Positions 34,922-43,189 of a stretch of DNA of 61,287 nucleotides are shown here, piece after piece (position 1 is the first letter of the stretch; every line of letters begins with the position of its first letter). Made by a program: the position numbers and the translations under genes. Origin of the DNA: Anaerolineae bacterium (GTDB taxonomy: Bacteria > Chloroflexota > Anaerolineae > 4572-78 > J111). Location of the stretch: NCBI GenBank assembly GCA_022071955.1, contig JAJVIM010000050.1, positions 1 through 61,287 of the forward strand, read 5' to 3'. The notes beneath the pieces were generated by a model, which saw only the letters and a program-made list of their open reading frames with translations, was not told the DNA's origin and made no database searches.

Positions 34922-35842
34922 ATGCAAATTATTGGAGAAAACATTCATATTATTTCGCCGCGAGTCAAAGCTGCGCTGGCCGAGCGCGACCTGAGATTTT
35001 TTCAGGAGCTGGCCGTTAAACAGGTTGAAGCCGGGGCCAGCGCGCTCGATTTGAACATTGGCCCGCAAAAGAAGGCCGGCGCGGAAATAATGCCCTGGCT
35101 GGTGCAGGGCATCCAGCAAGTTGTCGATGTGCCGCTGTCGCTGGACACCACCAACCTGGCCGCCATCGAGGCCGGGTTAAAGGCGGCCAAAAACCAGTGC
35201 ATCGTCAATTCCACCTCCGCCGAGGAGGAGCGGCTGGAAACCGTGCCGCCGCTGGTTAAAGAGTATCAGGCCAAGCTCATCGCGCTAACAATGGGCAAAA
35301 GCGGTATCCCGGTCAGCGCCGAAGAGCGAGTGAACATCGCGCTGGAGGCGCTCATTCCGCGGGCGCTGGATCTGGGTATCCCGATGGCAGATTTGCTCAT
35401 CGACCCGCTGGTGCTGACCGTGAGCGGCTGCCAGGAGTATTGCCCGGAGTGTATTGAGGCAGTGCGCATCCTTAAATTTGCCGGCGACCCGCCGCCGATG
35501 ACCAATGTGGGGCTGAGCAACGTTTCCAACGCGGTGCCGCGCGAGATGCGGCCGCTGCTCAACCGCACTTACGGGGTGATGCTGCTGGCCGCTGGCATCG
35601 ATTATATGATTGCCGATCCGCTCGACAGCGAACTGCGCGAGTTTATTCGTATTGTTGAGCAGCGCGACGACAGCACCGCGTTGGGCCGGCTGCTGCTCTG
35701 CCTGCACGATAAAACCGCTGCCGGCGAAAAACTCTATGCGCAAGACATCGACCTGACCGACCCGCAGCAAGCCGAGGTGTTCAAAACCGCGCAAATTCTA
35801 TACAACGATGTCATTTACACCGAGTCGTACTTGCGGGTGTAA
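34922..35842 (+). CDS. acsE: Methyl-THF:corrinoid iron-sulfur protein methyltransferase
   Basis: Transfers the methyl group from methyl-tetrahydrofolate to the cobamide of AcsCD. The 306-residue TIM barrel keeps the pterin-binding residues of Moorella AcsE: LDLNIGP (about 42-48), SLDTTN (about 76-81), NSTSAE (about 97-102), IDPLVL (about 160-165) and GLSNVS (about 197-202). It is about 40 residues longer than the 262-residue Moorella enzyme, because of an insertion between DPLDSELREF and TAQILYNDVIYTES (about 240-285). CAGGAGG precedes the ATG. metV-metF follows after 17 bp. Confidence 0.92.
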   Translation: MQIIGENIHIISPRVKAALAERDLRFFQELAVKQVEAGASALDLNIGPQKKAGAEIMPWLVQGIQQVVDVPLSLDTTNLAAIEAGLKAAKNQCIVNSTSAEEERLETVPPLVKEYQAKLIALTMGKSGIPVSAEERVNIALEALIPRALDLGIPMADLLIDPLVLTVSGCQEYCPECIEAVRILKFAGDPPPMTNVGLSNVSNAVPREMRPLLNRTYGVMLLAAGIDYMIADPLDSELREFIRIVEQRDDSTALGRLLLCLHDKTAAGEKLYAQDIDLTDPQQAEVFKTAQILYNDVIYTESYLRV

Positions 35843-35859
35843 CCCACTGGAGGTGTGCT

Positions 35860-37371
35860 ATGCCAATCTTTTCACCCCGGCGCTACCAACCGCCCTTTTA
35901 TCCGGCCCGCCGGCCCGGCAACCCGTTTGTCCGCGCCTTCACTGTGGTGGAACGGGTTATCAAAGGCTGGCTGTTTGGCTGCCGTATGTGTGGCAACTGC
36001 ATTTTGCAGGAAACCGCGTTCATCTGCCCGATGACCTGCCCCAAAGGGCTGCGCAACGGGCTGTGCGGCGGCGCGTCCGCCGAACGCTGCGAGGTAGACC
36101 CCTCGCGCCCGTGTACCTGGTACAAAATTTACGAGCGCGCCGAAAAAATGGGCCGGCTCGACCGGCTGCTGGAAATTAACGCCCCGCTTGATGGCACGCG
36201 GGTGGGCCACGAAACCTGGCTCGATACCGTGCGGCATTGGCGGCAGCGCGGGCAGGGGCCGCGCCCCATCGACCTGTTTGTGAACGGTGAAAAATTCCGG
36301 GCCGATTGGGACGGCTTTTTCTACAGCCTGCGCCAGCCCGATTGGTGGCAGGGCGACGCCCGCCACCACCTGCCGGCTTACGACGAGCCGGTCTCGCTGC
36401 TGGAGGCTAATCTGCGGGTGTCCAGCTTTGTGACCACCGCCGAGATTGCCCCGCCGCTGACCGCCGCCACCAAAGCTATGCTCAAAAAAGCGGACCTGCT
36501 CAAACCGATGGTGGCCGCCGCCAACTTTACCGACAACGCTTCGGCCACAGCCCGCATGAACAGCCTGGCCAGCAGCAAACTCTGCCTGGATACCGGCCTG
36601 GAACCGGTGATGCAGTTGCAGGCCCGCGACCGCAGCCGCGTGGTCATTGAGTCCGATGCGATGGGCGCGGCCGGGCTGGGCATCCGCAATATTCTCTGCC
36701 TCAGCGGCGACCACCAGACTTTTGGCCCGGCCCCGTGGGTCAAACCAGATCAGTTTGACATGGACGCGGTGCAGGTGCTGTGGATGCTGCGCCGCATGCG
36801 CGACGAGGGCGTTTATCTCGATGGGCGGGCCATCAAACAGCGGCCGCAGTTCTTTTTGGGATCAGCCGCCTCGCCGTGCGGCGCGCCGCCCAAATTTGAA
36901 GCCATCCGCGCCGAAAAGAAGATCAACGCCGGGGCGCAGTTCATCCAGACTCAGCCAATTTTTGATCACAACCGGCTGTTGGACTGGCTGGAGGCGCTCG
37001 ACCGGCGCAACCTGCTGGATAAAGCCTATATTCTGCCCGGCCTGATTCCGCTCAAAAGTGCGCGGGTGGCCCACTTTATGGGCGAGGAAATTCCGGGGGT
37101 GATGGTGCCGCCGGACGTGATCAAGCGCATGGATGCTGTGGGCGACGACAAAGAGGCGCAGCAGGAAGAGGGCGTGGCCATCGCCCTGGAAATGATTGAA
37201 AAGCTCAAAGATACGCCGGGCATTCACGGTATGCACGTGATGGCCGTCCATTGGGAAGAGATTGTGCCGCGTCTGATTGCCGAATCCGGCGTGCCCACGC
37301 CTCGCTTCCAAAACTGGGAAGAGTGGACGGCGTACAACGCCGCGCCGGCCGCGCCGCAGCCGGTAACCTGA
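35860..37371 (+). CDS. metVF: MetV-MetF fusion: methylene-tetrahydrofolate reductase
   Basis: Reduces methylene-THF to methyl-THF in the methyl branch. Residues about 36-95 carry the cysteine-rich MetV-type segment (C41, C44, C47, C56, C60, C69, C77, C85; CRMCGNCILQ, ICPMTCPKG, NGLCGG). Residues about 180-480 form the flavin-binding MetF barrel, with FVTTAEIAPP near 191, NILCLSGDH near 281, and GAQFIQTQPIFD near 359. In acetogens such as Moorella MetV and MetF are separate proteins; here they are one 503-residue chain with MetV first. GGAGGTG precedes the ATG. In Moorella MetVF associates with HdrABC-MvhD, and those genes are also in this window, so a similar complex is likely. Confidence 0.88.
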   Translation: MPIFSPRRYQPPFYPARRPGNPFVRAFTVVERVIKGWLFGCRMCGNCILQETAFICPMTCPKGLRNGLCGGASAERCEVDPSRPCTWYKIYERAEKMGRLDRLLEINAPLDGTRVGHETWLDTVRHWRQRGQGPRPIDLFVNGEKFRADWDGFFYSLRQPDWWQGDARHHLPAYDEPVSLLEANLRVSSFVTTAEIAPPLTAATKAMLKKADLLKPMVAAANFTDNASATARMNSLASSKLCLDTGLEPVMQLQARDRSRVVIESDAMGAAGLGIRNILCLSGDHQTFGPAPWVKPDQFDMDAVQVLWMLRRMRDEGVYLDGRAIKQRPQFFLGSAASPCGAPPKFEAIRAEKKINAGAQFIQTQPIFDHNRLLDWLEALDRRNLLDKAYILPGLIPLKSARVAHFMGEEIPGVMVPPDVIKRMDAVGDDKEAQQEEGVAIALEMIEKLKDTPGIHGMHVMAVHWEEIVPRLIAESGVPTPRFQNWEEWTAYNAAPAAPQPVT

Positions 37372-38072
37372 TGACTCGTATCATCATTTTTGGCGATCTG
37401 CACGCCAATCTGGAAGGCTGGCATGCCCTCCAGCAGGCCGAACCTGCGCCGGACGCGGTTTTCTGCCTGGGCGATATTGTGGGTTACGGCCCGGACCCCA
37501 AACGTTGTCTGGATGGGGTGCGGGCCAGTGCTACCTGCGCCATCGGCGGCCGGCACGATTGGGCGGTCGGCGGCAGCGACATCACCCCGGACAGCGATTT
37601 GCTGGCCGAAAGTTGGCGGCACGGGCAATCGGTGCTGGGCGCGGTGGATTGCCGCTATTTGCTCGATCTGCCGGCCGAACAGACAGTCTCGCTGGCCGGC
37701 GGGCGTTTTCACCTGGCCCGCCTTCAGCCGGACAACCCCGCCGCCGAAACCTTCAGCCTGATCACCGCCTCGACGGCGCAGTTGCAGGCTCGTTTTGGCT
37801 GCATTGAGGCCGATGTCATTTTTTTAGGCGGCGCGCACGTGCCGGCCATGCGGCAGGTGGCCGGCCGGTTGATCGTTTGCCCCGGCAGTTTGGGCCTGCC
37901 GCGCTACGGCGTGGCCGACCCCACCTTTGCCGCCTGGGAAGACGGCCGGCTGCAAATTCATCACCTGCATTACCACCCGGACGCAACCATCCGCAAGCTG
38001 GCGCTGCTGCCGCTGGACCCGGAAAACACAGCCTGGCTGCAAACCACGCTGCGCACCGGCGACCGTTTTTAG
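37371..38072 (+). CDS. Calcineurin-like metallophosphoesterase with a degenerate active site
   Basis: A 233-residue relative of the small YfcE-type phosphoesterases. It retains DLH (residues 8-10, FGDLHAN) and GDIVGYGPDP (about 34-43). However, the GNHD motif reads GRHD, the HGxP region reads HLARLQP, and the GHTH motif reads GGAH (GGAHVPAMRQ). Three expected metal ligands are therefore changed while the typical CPGSLGLPRYG tail block is kept. It is coupled to metVF (ATGA-type overlap). It may be inactive as an enzyme and act as a binding or regulatory protein (inference). Confidence 0.75.
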   Translation: MTRIIIFGDLHANLEGWHALQQAEPAPDAVFCLGDIVGYGPDPKRCLDGVRASATCAIGGRHDWAVGGSDITPDSDLLAESWRHGQSVLGAVDCRYLLDLPAEQTVSLAGGRFHLARLQPDNPAAETFSLITASTAQLQARFGCIEADVIFLGGAHVPAMRQVAGRLIVCPGSLGLPRYGVADPTFAAWEDGRLQIHHLHYHPDATIRKLALLPLDPENTAWLQTTLRTGDRF

Positions 38073-38122
38073 TCAGAGGAGACTAACCGAATCTGCGATA
38101 CCGCACCGAGGATGAAAATTGG

Positions 38123-38150
38123 GTAGGGGCGCTTCGCGAAGCGCCCCTAC
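38123..38150. repeat. 28-bp palindrome family, copy 2
   Basis: GTAGGGGCGCTTCG and its exact complement form a perfect palindrome, followed by three and a half ATTCGCA heptamers (38151-38176) that run into the ribosome site of the second cooC. Confidence 0.95.
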
Positions 38151-38190
38151 ATTCGCAATTCGCAATTCGCAATTCTCATAGGAGGTCGAC

Positions 38191-38967
38191 ATGCCAAAAA
38201 TCGCTATTACCGGCAAAGGCGGGGTGGGAAAAACCACCCTGGCGGCGCTGCTGGCCCACCTGTACGCCGAGGCCGGCCAGCCGGTCATCGCTATTGATGC
38301 CGACCCTGCCGCCAGCCTGGCTTCGGCGCTGGGCGTGCCTGCTGATTTGGTGGCCCAACTAACGCCCATCGCCAAAATGGACGAGTTGATTTTTGAGCGA
38401 ACCGGGGCCAAACCGGGCGCCAGCGGCGGATTTTTCACCATCAATCCCCGCGTCGATGACATCCCGGAGCGGTTTAGCCTGCTGCATCGCGGCATCCGGC
38501 TGCTGCAACTGGGTACCATCAGCGCCGGCGGCAGCGGTTGTATTTGCCCGGAGAGTGCGCTGCTCAAATCGCTGGTAACGCACGTTATCCTCTATCGAAA
38601 TGAAGTGATGATTTTGGACATGGAGGCCGGGCTGGAGCATTTGGGCCGGGCCACGGCCGGAGCGGTGGATGCCTTTTTGATTGTGGTAGAGCCGGGCCGG
38701 CGCAGCGTGACCACGGCGCAGGCCATTCGCCGGCTGGCCGCCGATATTGGGGTGACCCGTTGTTTCGTGGTGGGCAACAAAATCCGTGGTGAGGCTGACC
38801 GCGATTTTTTGGCGGCCAATTTGCCGGCCGAGCTGCCGCTGCTGGGGGTGCTGCCGTTCAACGCCCGCGCCATCGAGGCGGATATGCGCGGCGAGGCCGT
38901 GTTTGACGCCGCGCCGGAGTTGGTGCAGGCGGCCCGGCAGTTGGCGGCGCAGTTCAATTCCGGCTGA
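38191..38967 (+). CDS. cooC: CooC-type nickel-insertion ATPase, copy 2
   Basis: The 258-residue P-loop ATPase has GKGGVGKTT (8-16) and the CxC nickel motif CIC (C117, C119) in GSGCICPESALLKSLV, which is the classical CooC sequence. It is closer to textbook CooC than the copy at 33828. TAGGAGG precedes the ATG. Its 3' end overlaps the convergent ATPase subunit D gene by 14 bp, marking the end of the Wood-Ljungdahl cluster. Confidence 0.9.
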   Translation: MPKIAITGKGGVGKTTLAALLAHLYAEAGQPVIAIDADPAASLASALGVPADLVAQLTPIAKMDELIFERTGAKPGASGGFFTINPRVDDIPERFSLLHRGIRLLQLGTISAGGSGCICPESALLKSLVTHVILYRNEVMILDMEAGLEHLGRATAGAVDAFLIVVEPGRRSVTTAQAIRRLAADIGVTRCFVVGNKIRGEADRDFLAANLPAELPLLGVLPFNARAIEADMRGEAVFDAAPELVQAARQLAAQFNSG

Positions 38968-39580
38968 TTTTTTTCTTCACCCGCTTCAGCCGGAACAAAT
39001 CCTCGCGTTCCCGCTCTTCCAGCACCATCTGGATATAGCTCCGCTCGGCCTCAAGCCGGGGGATGAGCACATTTTCCAGCGCGTTAACCCGGCGGGTGGT
39101 GCGGCCAATTTCCTCGGCCAGCCGGCGCAGGCGCATTTCGCTTTCGGCCAGCGCAATCACCAGATCGATCAAAATTTCAAAGGCCTCGGCTGTGGCTTCG
39201 ATGCGGCTGGACACCGCCGGCAGGCTGTAGCCCCGGTCGAGCGGGCCGCGGGCCACGCTCTTTTGCTCAATCCGCGGCACTGAAACCCCCATCAAATTGA
39301 CGGCGCGAACATCCAGCGCCAACTGTCCCCGCGCCGCCAGCGCCGCCGACTGGACTGCCTCCGGCCCGTCGATGGCTTCGGCAATGGCCAGTGCGGCATC
39401 GGCCTGGCCAACGCGCCGTTCCAACTCCTCGCCGCGCCGGATGGCTTGTTCGGCGGTGCGCATCAATTCGCGCATCAGCGCGTTGCGCTTCTCTTTGAGT
39501 AAATCCCGGCCCTGTCGCGCCAGTGAAATCTGGGTCTTTTTTTGAAGCAGCTCGGCCCGGGTGGCCTTCACTTGTTCCAT
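38954..39580 (-). CDS. atpD: V/A-type ATPase subunit D (central stalk)
   Basis: Rotor-shaft subunit of the membrane ATPase. The 208-residue protein begins with VKATRAELLQKKTQISLARQGRDLLKEKRNALM (coiled coil, split here: VKATRAELL, KKTQISLARQGRDLLKEKR), the signature of subunit D. It ends in the second long helix with LGRTTRRVNALENVLIPRLE-like sequence (about 162-181, here IGRTTRRVNALENVLIPRLE) and a basic tail. It is the last gene of the operon. An 82-bp spacer with a 28-bp palindrome separates it from subunit B. Confidence 0.92.
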   Translation of the reverse strand: MEQVKATRAELLQKKTQISLARQGRDLLKEKRNALMRELMRTAEQAIRRGEELERRVGQADAALAIAEAIDGPEAVQSAALAARGQLALDVRAVNLMGVSVPRIEQKSVARGPLDRGYSLPAVSSRIEATAEAFEILIDLVIALAESEMRLRRLAEEIGRTTRRVNALENVLIPRLEAERSYIQMVLEEREREDLFRLKRVKKKISRN

Positions 39581-39638
39581 AAATGTGCCTCTAAAACGAG
39601 CGAGTCAGCGAATTGGGGTGTTGCGAGTGGCGGGTGTG

Positions 39639-39666
39639 GTAGGGGCGCTTCGCGAAGCGCCCCTAC
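39639..39666. repeat. 28-bp palindrome family, copy 3
   Basis: A perfect palindrome identical to the copy at 38123, starting at the stop codon of atpB and lying in the spacer before atpD. Confidence 0.95.
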
Positions 39667-41060
39667 TCAATTTTTTCGCTGGCCGGGTAGTGCTGATCGA
39701 TGAACTCAGTTTTGATGCGCTTCAATTCGCGGCGGGGGATGGTGCCCAGCAGCGCCCAGGCTCGCTCAAACGATTCCTCCAACGTGCGGTTGGTGCGCCC
39801 CTGATGAATAAACTCCTGCTCAAACCGCTCGGCGAATTTCAGATAGCGCCGGTCCTCCTCCGACAGACCGGCTTCGCCGACGATGGCCACCAGTCGCCGC
39901 AAATTGCGCCCCTGCGCGTAAAAGGCGTAAAGCTGGTCGGCCACCTGGCGATGGTCGGCGCGGGTGCGGTTGGGGCCAATGCCGGCGTTCATCAGCCGCG
40001 ACAGACACGGCAGCGGGTCGATGGGCGGGTAAACGCCTTTGCGGTGCAGTTCGCGCGAGAGCACAATCTGGCCTTCGGTGATGTAGCCGGTCAGATCGGG
40101 GATGGGGTGGGTGATGTCGTCATCGGGCATCGTCAAAATAAGTAGTTGGGTGATTGAGCCGGGCCGATCTTTGATGCGCCCCGCCCTTTCGTATAGCGAG
40201 GCCAAATCGGTGTACAGATAGCCGGGATAACCGCGCCGGCCGGGAACTTCTTCGCGCGCCGCCGAAACTTCGCGCAGGGCTTCGGCGTAGTTGGTCATAT
40301 CGGTGATGATCACCAGCACGTGACGGCCGTGTTCAAAGGCCAGGTATTCGGCGGTGGTCAGCGCCACGCGGGGAGCGATGATCCGCTCGATGGTGGGATC
40401 GTTGGCCAGGTTCATAAACAGCACCGTGCGTTCCAGCGTGCCGCTGGCCTCAAAACTGCGCCGAAAGATGGCCGCCTCGTGGTAGGGAATGCCGATGGCG
40501 GCAAACACCACGGCAAATTCTTCGCCGCTGCCGCGCACCTCGGCCTGGGTAGCAATCTGGGCGGCCAGCTCGCCGCCGGGCAGGCCAAAGCCGGAGAAAA
40601 TGGGTAATTTTTGGCCGCGTACCAGCGTGTTCAGTCCGTCGATGGCCGAGATGCCGGTTTGGATAAATTCCGAAGGGTGATCGCGCGCCCACGGGTTGAT
40701 CGGCTGGCCGTTGATGTCGAGCCGCATTTCCGGCACAATCGGCGGCCCGCCGTCGATGGGCAGGCCGGAGCCGCTAAAAGTGCGGCTCAACATCTCCAGC
40801 GACACGTCCAGCCGGGCCACTTCGCCGGTGAAGCGGGCTTTGGTTTGCAGCAGGTCAAGCCCGTGCGTTCCCTCAAACACCTGCACCACCGCCCGGCCAC
40901 GGTTCACTTCCAGCACCTGCCCCAACCGAATCTGGCTGTTGGCGCCGCGCAGTTCAACAATTTCGTTGTAGCCGATGCCCTGCACGTTTTCAATAAAAAC
41001 CAGCGGCCCGGAAATATAGGACAGGGTGCGGTAATCGATGGCAAATAGGGGTTGAGTCAT
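39663..41060 (-). CDS. atpB: V/A-type ATPase subunit B (regulatory nucleotide-binding)
   Basis: Non-catalytic subunit of the A3B3 head. The 465-residue protein shows ISAIDGLNTLVRGQKLPIFSGFGLPGGELAAQI (about residues 131-163; the P-loop is replaced by SGFGLPGG, as usual in B) and a VIITDMTNYAEALREVSAAREEVPGRRGYPGYLYTDLASLYERAGR region (about 250-295). GAGGAGA precedes the ATG, three bases after the subunit A stop codon. The stop codon abuts a 28-bp palindrome. Confidence 0.95.
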   Translation of the reverse strand: MTQPLFAIDYRTLSYISGPLVFIENVQGIGYNEIVELRGANSQIRLGQVLEVNRGRAVVQVFEGTHGLDLLQTKARFTGEVARLDVSLEMLSRTFSGSGLPIDGGPPIVPEMRLDINGQPINPWARDHPSEFIQTGISAIDGLNTLVRGQKLPIFSGFGLPGGELAAQIATQAEVRGSGEEFAVVFAAIGIPYHEAAIFRRSFEASGTLERTVLFMNLANDPTIERIIAPRVALTTAEYLAFEHGRHVLVIITDMTNYAEALREVSAAREEVPGRRGYPGYLYTDLASLYERAGRIKDRPGSITQLLILTMPDDDITHPIPDLTGYITEGQIVLSRELHRKGVYPPIDPLPCLSRLMNAGIGPNRTRADHRQVADQLYAFYAQGRNLRRLVAIVGEAGLSEEDRRYLKFAERFEQEFIHQGRTNRTLEESFERAWALLGTIPRRELKRIKTEFIDQHYPASEKIE

Positions 41061-41063
41061 TGT

Positions 41064-42824
41064 TTACTTCTCCTCAAAAGCGGACTCGATCTGCTCAATC
41101 AGCGCCCGAGCCTGGGCCGGCGCATTCTCCGGCGGCCACTCCCGCGCCCGCGCAATCTGGTCGAGCAGCGCCGGCACCAGCGCCTGCTCCAGCGAAAGCC
41201 CGCGTTTGAGCGCCGCCGTTACCTGCCGGTAGTAGGCCAGCACAACCTTGAGCATCCAGTACGTTTTTTCCAGCGGGCAAAAGGCGTCATCGCTAAAGGA
41301 TGACTGCTGCAAAAAGTCCTCGCGCAGTACCCGGCCCAGCGCCAGTTCGGCCCGTTCGCTTTCGGCCAGCGAGTCGGCGCCCACCAACTGCACAATTTCT
41401 TCCAGCTCGGTTTCGCGCTGGAGCAGGGCGCGCGCCTGCTGGCACTGGTCGGGCCAATCTTCGGCCACCTGCCGGGAAAACCAGTCGCTGAGCGGGTAAA
41501 GCGAGTAACTGAGAGTCCAGTTGATGGCCGGGTAGTGGCGCTGGTGGGCCAGCCGGGTATCGAGCGCCCAAAACGCGCCGGTCACCCGCAGCGAGTTTTG
41601 GGTCATCGGCTCGGAAAAGTCACCGCCGGGCGGGGAAACCGCGCCGATGAGCGTCACCGAGCCGGTGTAGCCGTTTTGGCCGCTGCATTTTACCCGGCCG
41701 CCGCGCTCGTAAAATTCGGCCAGACGGGTAAGCAGGTAGGCCGGGTAGCCCTCTTCGCCGGGCATTTCTTCCAGCCGGCCCGAAACCTCGCGCAGCGCCT
41801 CGCCCCAGCGCGAAGTTGAATCGGCCATCAGGGCCACGTGGTAGCCCATATCCCTGAAATATTCGGCGATGGTGATGCCGGTGTAAATGCTGGCTTCGCG
41901 GGCGGCCACCGGCATGTTGGACGTATTGGCAATCAGCACCGTCCGGTCCATCAGCCGGCCGCCGGTGTGCGGGTCATCCAGTTTGGGGAATTCTTCCAGC
42001 ACGTCGGTCATTTCGTTGCCGCGCTCGCCGCAGCCGACGTAGACGATCACGTCGGCGTCTGACCATTTGGAGAGGGTATGTTCCAGCACGGTTTTGCCGG
42101 TGCCAAAACCGCCGGGAATAATGGCCGAGCCGCCTTTGGCGATGGGGAAAAAAGTATCGAGCACGCGCTGGCCGGTGAGCAGCGGGTCGGTGGGGTCCAG
42201 TTTGCCCCAGTGGGGGCGGCCGTGGCGCGTGGGCCAGCGTTGCAGCAGCGAAATTTCCCAGCGTTGGGTGCGACTCCGGGCTTCTTCACGGATTACGGCC
42301 ACGGTCTCTTCCACGGTAAATTCGCCGGCTTCGATGCGCTCGATTTCGCCGCTGACATCCGGCGGGACCAAAATCCGATGCTCGAGGTGGAGTGTTTCCG
42401 GCACCACGCCGAGCATGTCGCCGCCCATCACCGTATCGCCAACAGCGACTCGCGGTTCAAAAGGCCATCGTTTTTGGCGGTTGAGCGCGGGCGCTGCGCC
42501 GCCGCGGGTAATGTAATCACCCTGCTGCTGCCGCAGAATGGGCAGCGGCCGCTGGATGCCATCAAAAATTGCGCCCAACAGCCCCGGCCCCAGTTCAACC
42601 ATAAAAGGCGAACCGCTGGCAAAAACCGGTTCGCCCACACGCAGCCCGCCGGTGTCCTCGTACACCTGAATGGTCACCAGCGAATCGGCCAGGCGGATAA
42701 CCTCGCCCACCAGCCGCATGGGGCCAACGTGGACAACATCGTACATGCTCACCCGGGGCAGATTTTCGGCCACTACCACCGGGCCGGCAATTCTTACAAG
42801 TGTGCCATGTTCGGGTTGTTTCAT
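41064..42824 (-). CDS. atpA: V/A-type ATPase subunit A (catalytic)
   Basis: Catalytic ATP-hydrolysing/synthesising subunit. The 586-residue protein has RIAGPVVVAENL (about 11-22), the Walker A GGFGTGKT near residue 232, VYVGCGERGNEMTDVLEEFP near 255-274, and SRWGEALREVSGRLEEMPGEEGYPAYL near 331-357. Start at 42824 is chosen because it lies 17 bases past the subunit F stop; an in-frame ATG at 42875 would overlap F. Its Shine-Dalgarno is weak, so translational coupling to F is likely. Confidence 0.93.
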   Translation of the reverse strand: MKQPEHGTLVRIAGPVVVAENLPRVSMYDVVHVGPMRLVGEVIRLADSLVTIQVYEDTGGLRVGEPVFASGSPFMVELGPGLLGAIFDGIQRPLPILRQQQGDYITRGGAAPALNRQKRWPFEPRVAVGDTVMGGDMLGVVPETLHLEHRILVPPDVSGEIERIEAGEFTVEETVAVIREEARSRTQRWEISLLQRWPTRHGRPHWGKLDPTDPLLTGQRVLDTFFPIAKGGSAIIPGGFGTGKTVLEHTLSKWSDADVIVYVGCGERGNEMTDVLEEFPKLDDPHTGGRLMDRTVLIANTSNMPVAAREASIYTGITIAEYFRDMGYHVALMADSTSRWGEALREVSGRLEEMPGEEGYPAYLLTRLAEFYERGGRVKCSGQNGYTGSVTLIGAVSPPGGDFSEPMTQNSLRVTGAFWALDTRLAHQRHYPAINWTLSYSLYPLSDWFSRQVAEDWPDQCQQARALLQRETELEEIVQLVGADSLAESERAELALGRVLREDFLQQSSFSDDAFCPLEKTYWMLKVVLAYYRQVTAALKRGLSLEQALVPALLDQIARAREWPPENAPAQARALIEQIESAFEEK

Positions 42825-42840
42825 AGGGTCTGTCCGTAGT

Positions 42841-43188
42841 TTATTTGGCCGCCGAGCCGGGCGTGCCAAATTCAATATGAAAACCTACTGTGCGGCGGAT
42901 GATGTCGGTGAGGTGGCCGCGATATTCTTTGCCGGGCAGGTTGATCGGCCGGCCGGCAATGGGCATCACCACCGGCTGCACGCTGCGAGCCAGCCGCCGC
43001 TGCAAGCGGGGCGGCATGGCCTGCAACAGCGCCCGCCGCACAATGATCAGGCTGGTATCCCGGTCGTCAAGCAGTTTGCGCAAGGTGGTTTCGGCGGCCT
43101 CAACCGTTTCCACGGCAAAAGTTTCTACCCCGGCCAGTTGAAAGCCGGGCGCTAAATCTGGGGTGGTAATCACAATCAGTTGGCCCAT
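42841..43188 (-). CDS. atpF: V/A-type ATPase subunit F
   Basis: Small central-stalk subunit. The 115-residue protein starts with IVITTPDLAPGFQLAGV (about 4-20), the Rossmann-like opening typical of subunit F, followed by LLDDRDTSLIIVRRALL near 38-54. It lies one base after subunit C's stop codon and is followed by subunit A. Length is standard. Confidence 0.85.
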   Translation of the reverse strand: MGQLIVITTPDLAPGFQLAGVETFAVETVEAAETTLRKLLDDRDTSLIIVRRALLQAMPPRLQRRLARSVQPVVMPIAGRPINLPGKEYRGHLTDIIRRTVGFHIEFGTPGSAAK

Positions 43189-43189
43189 A

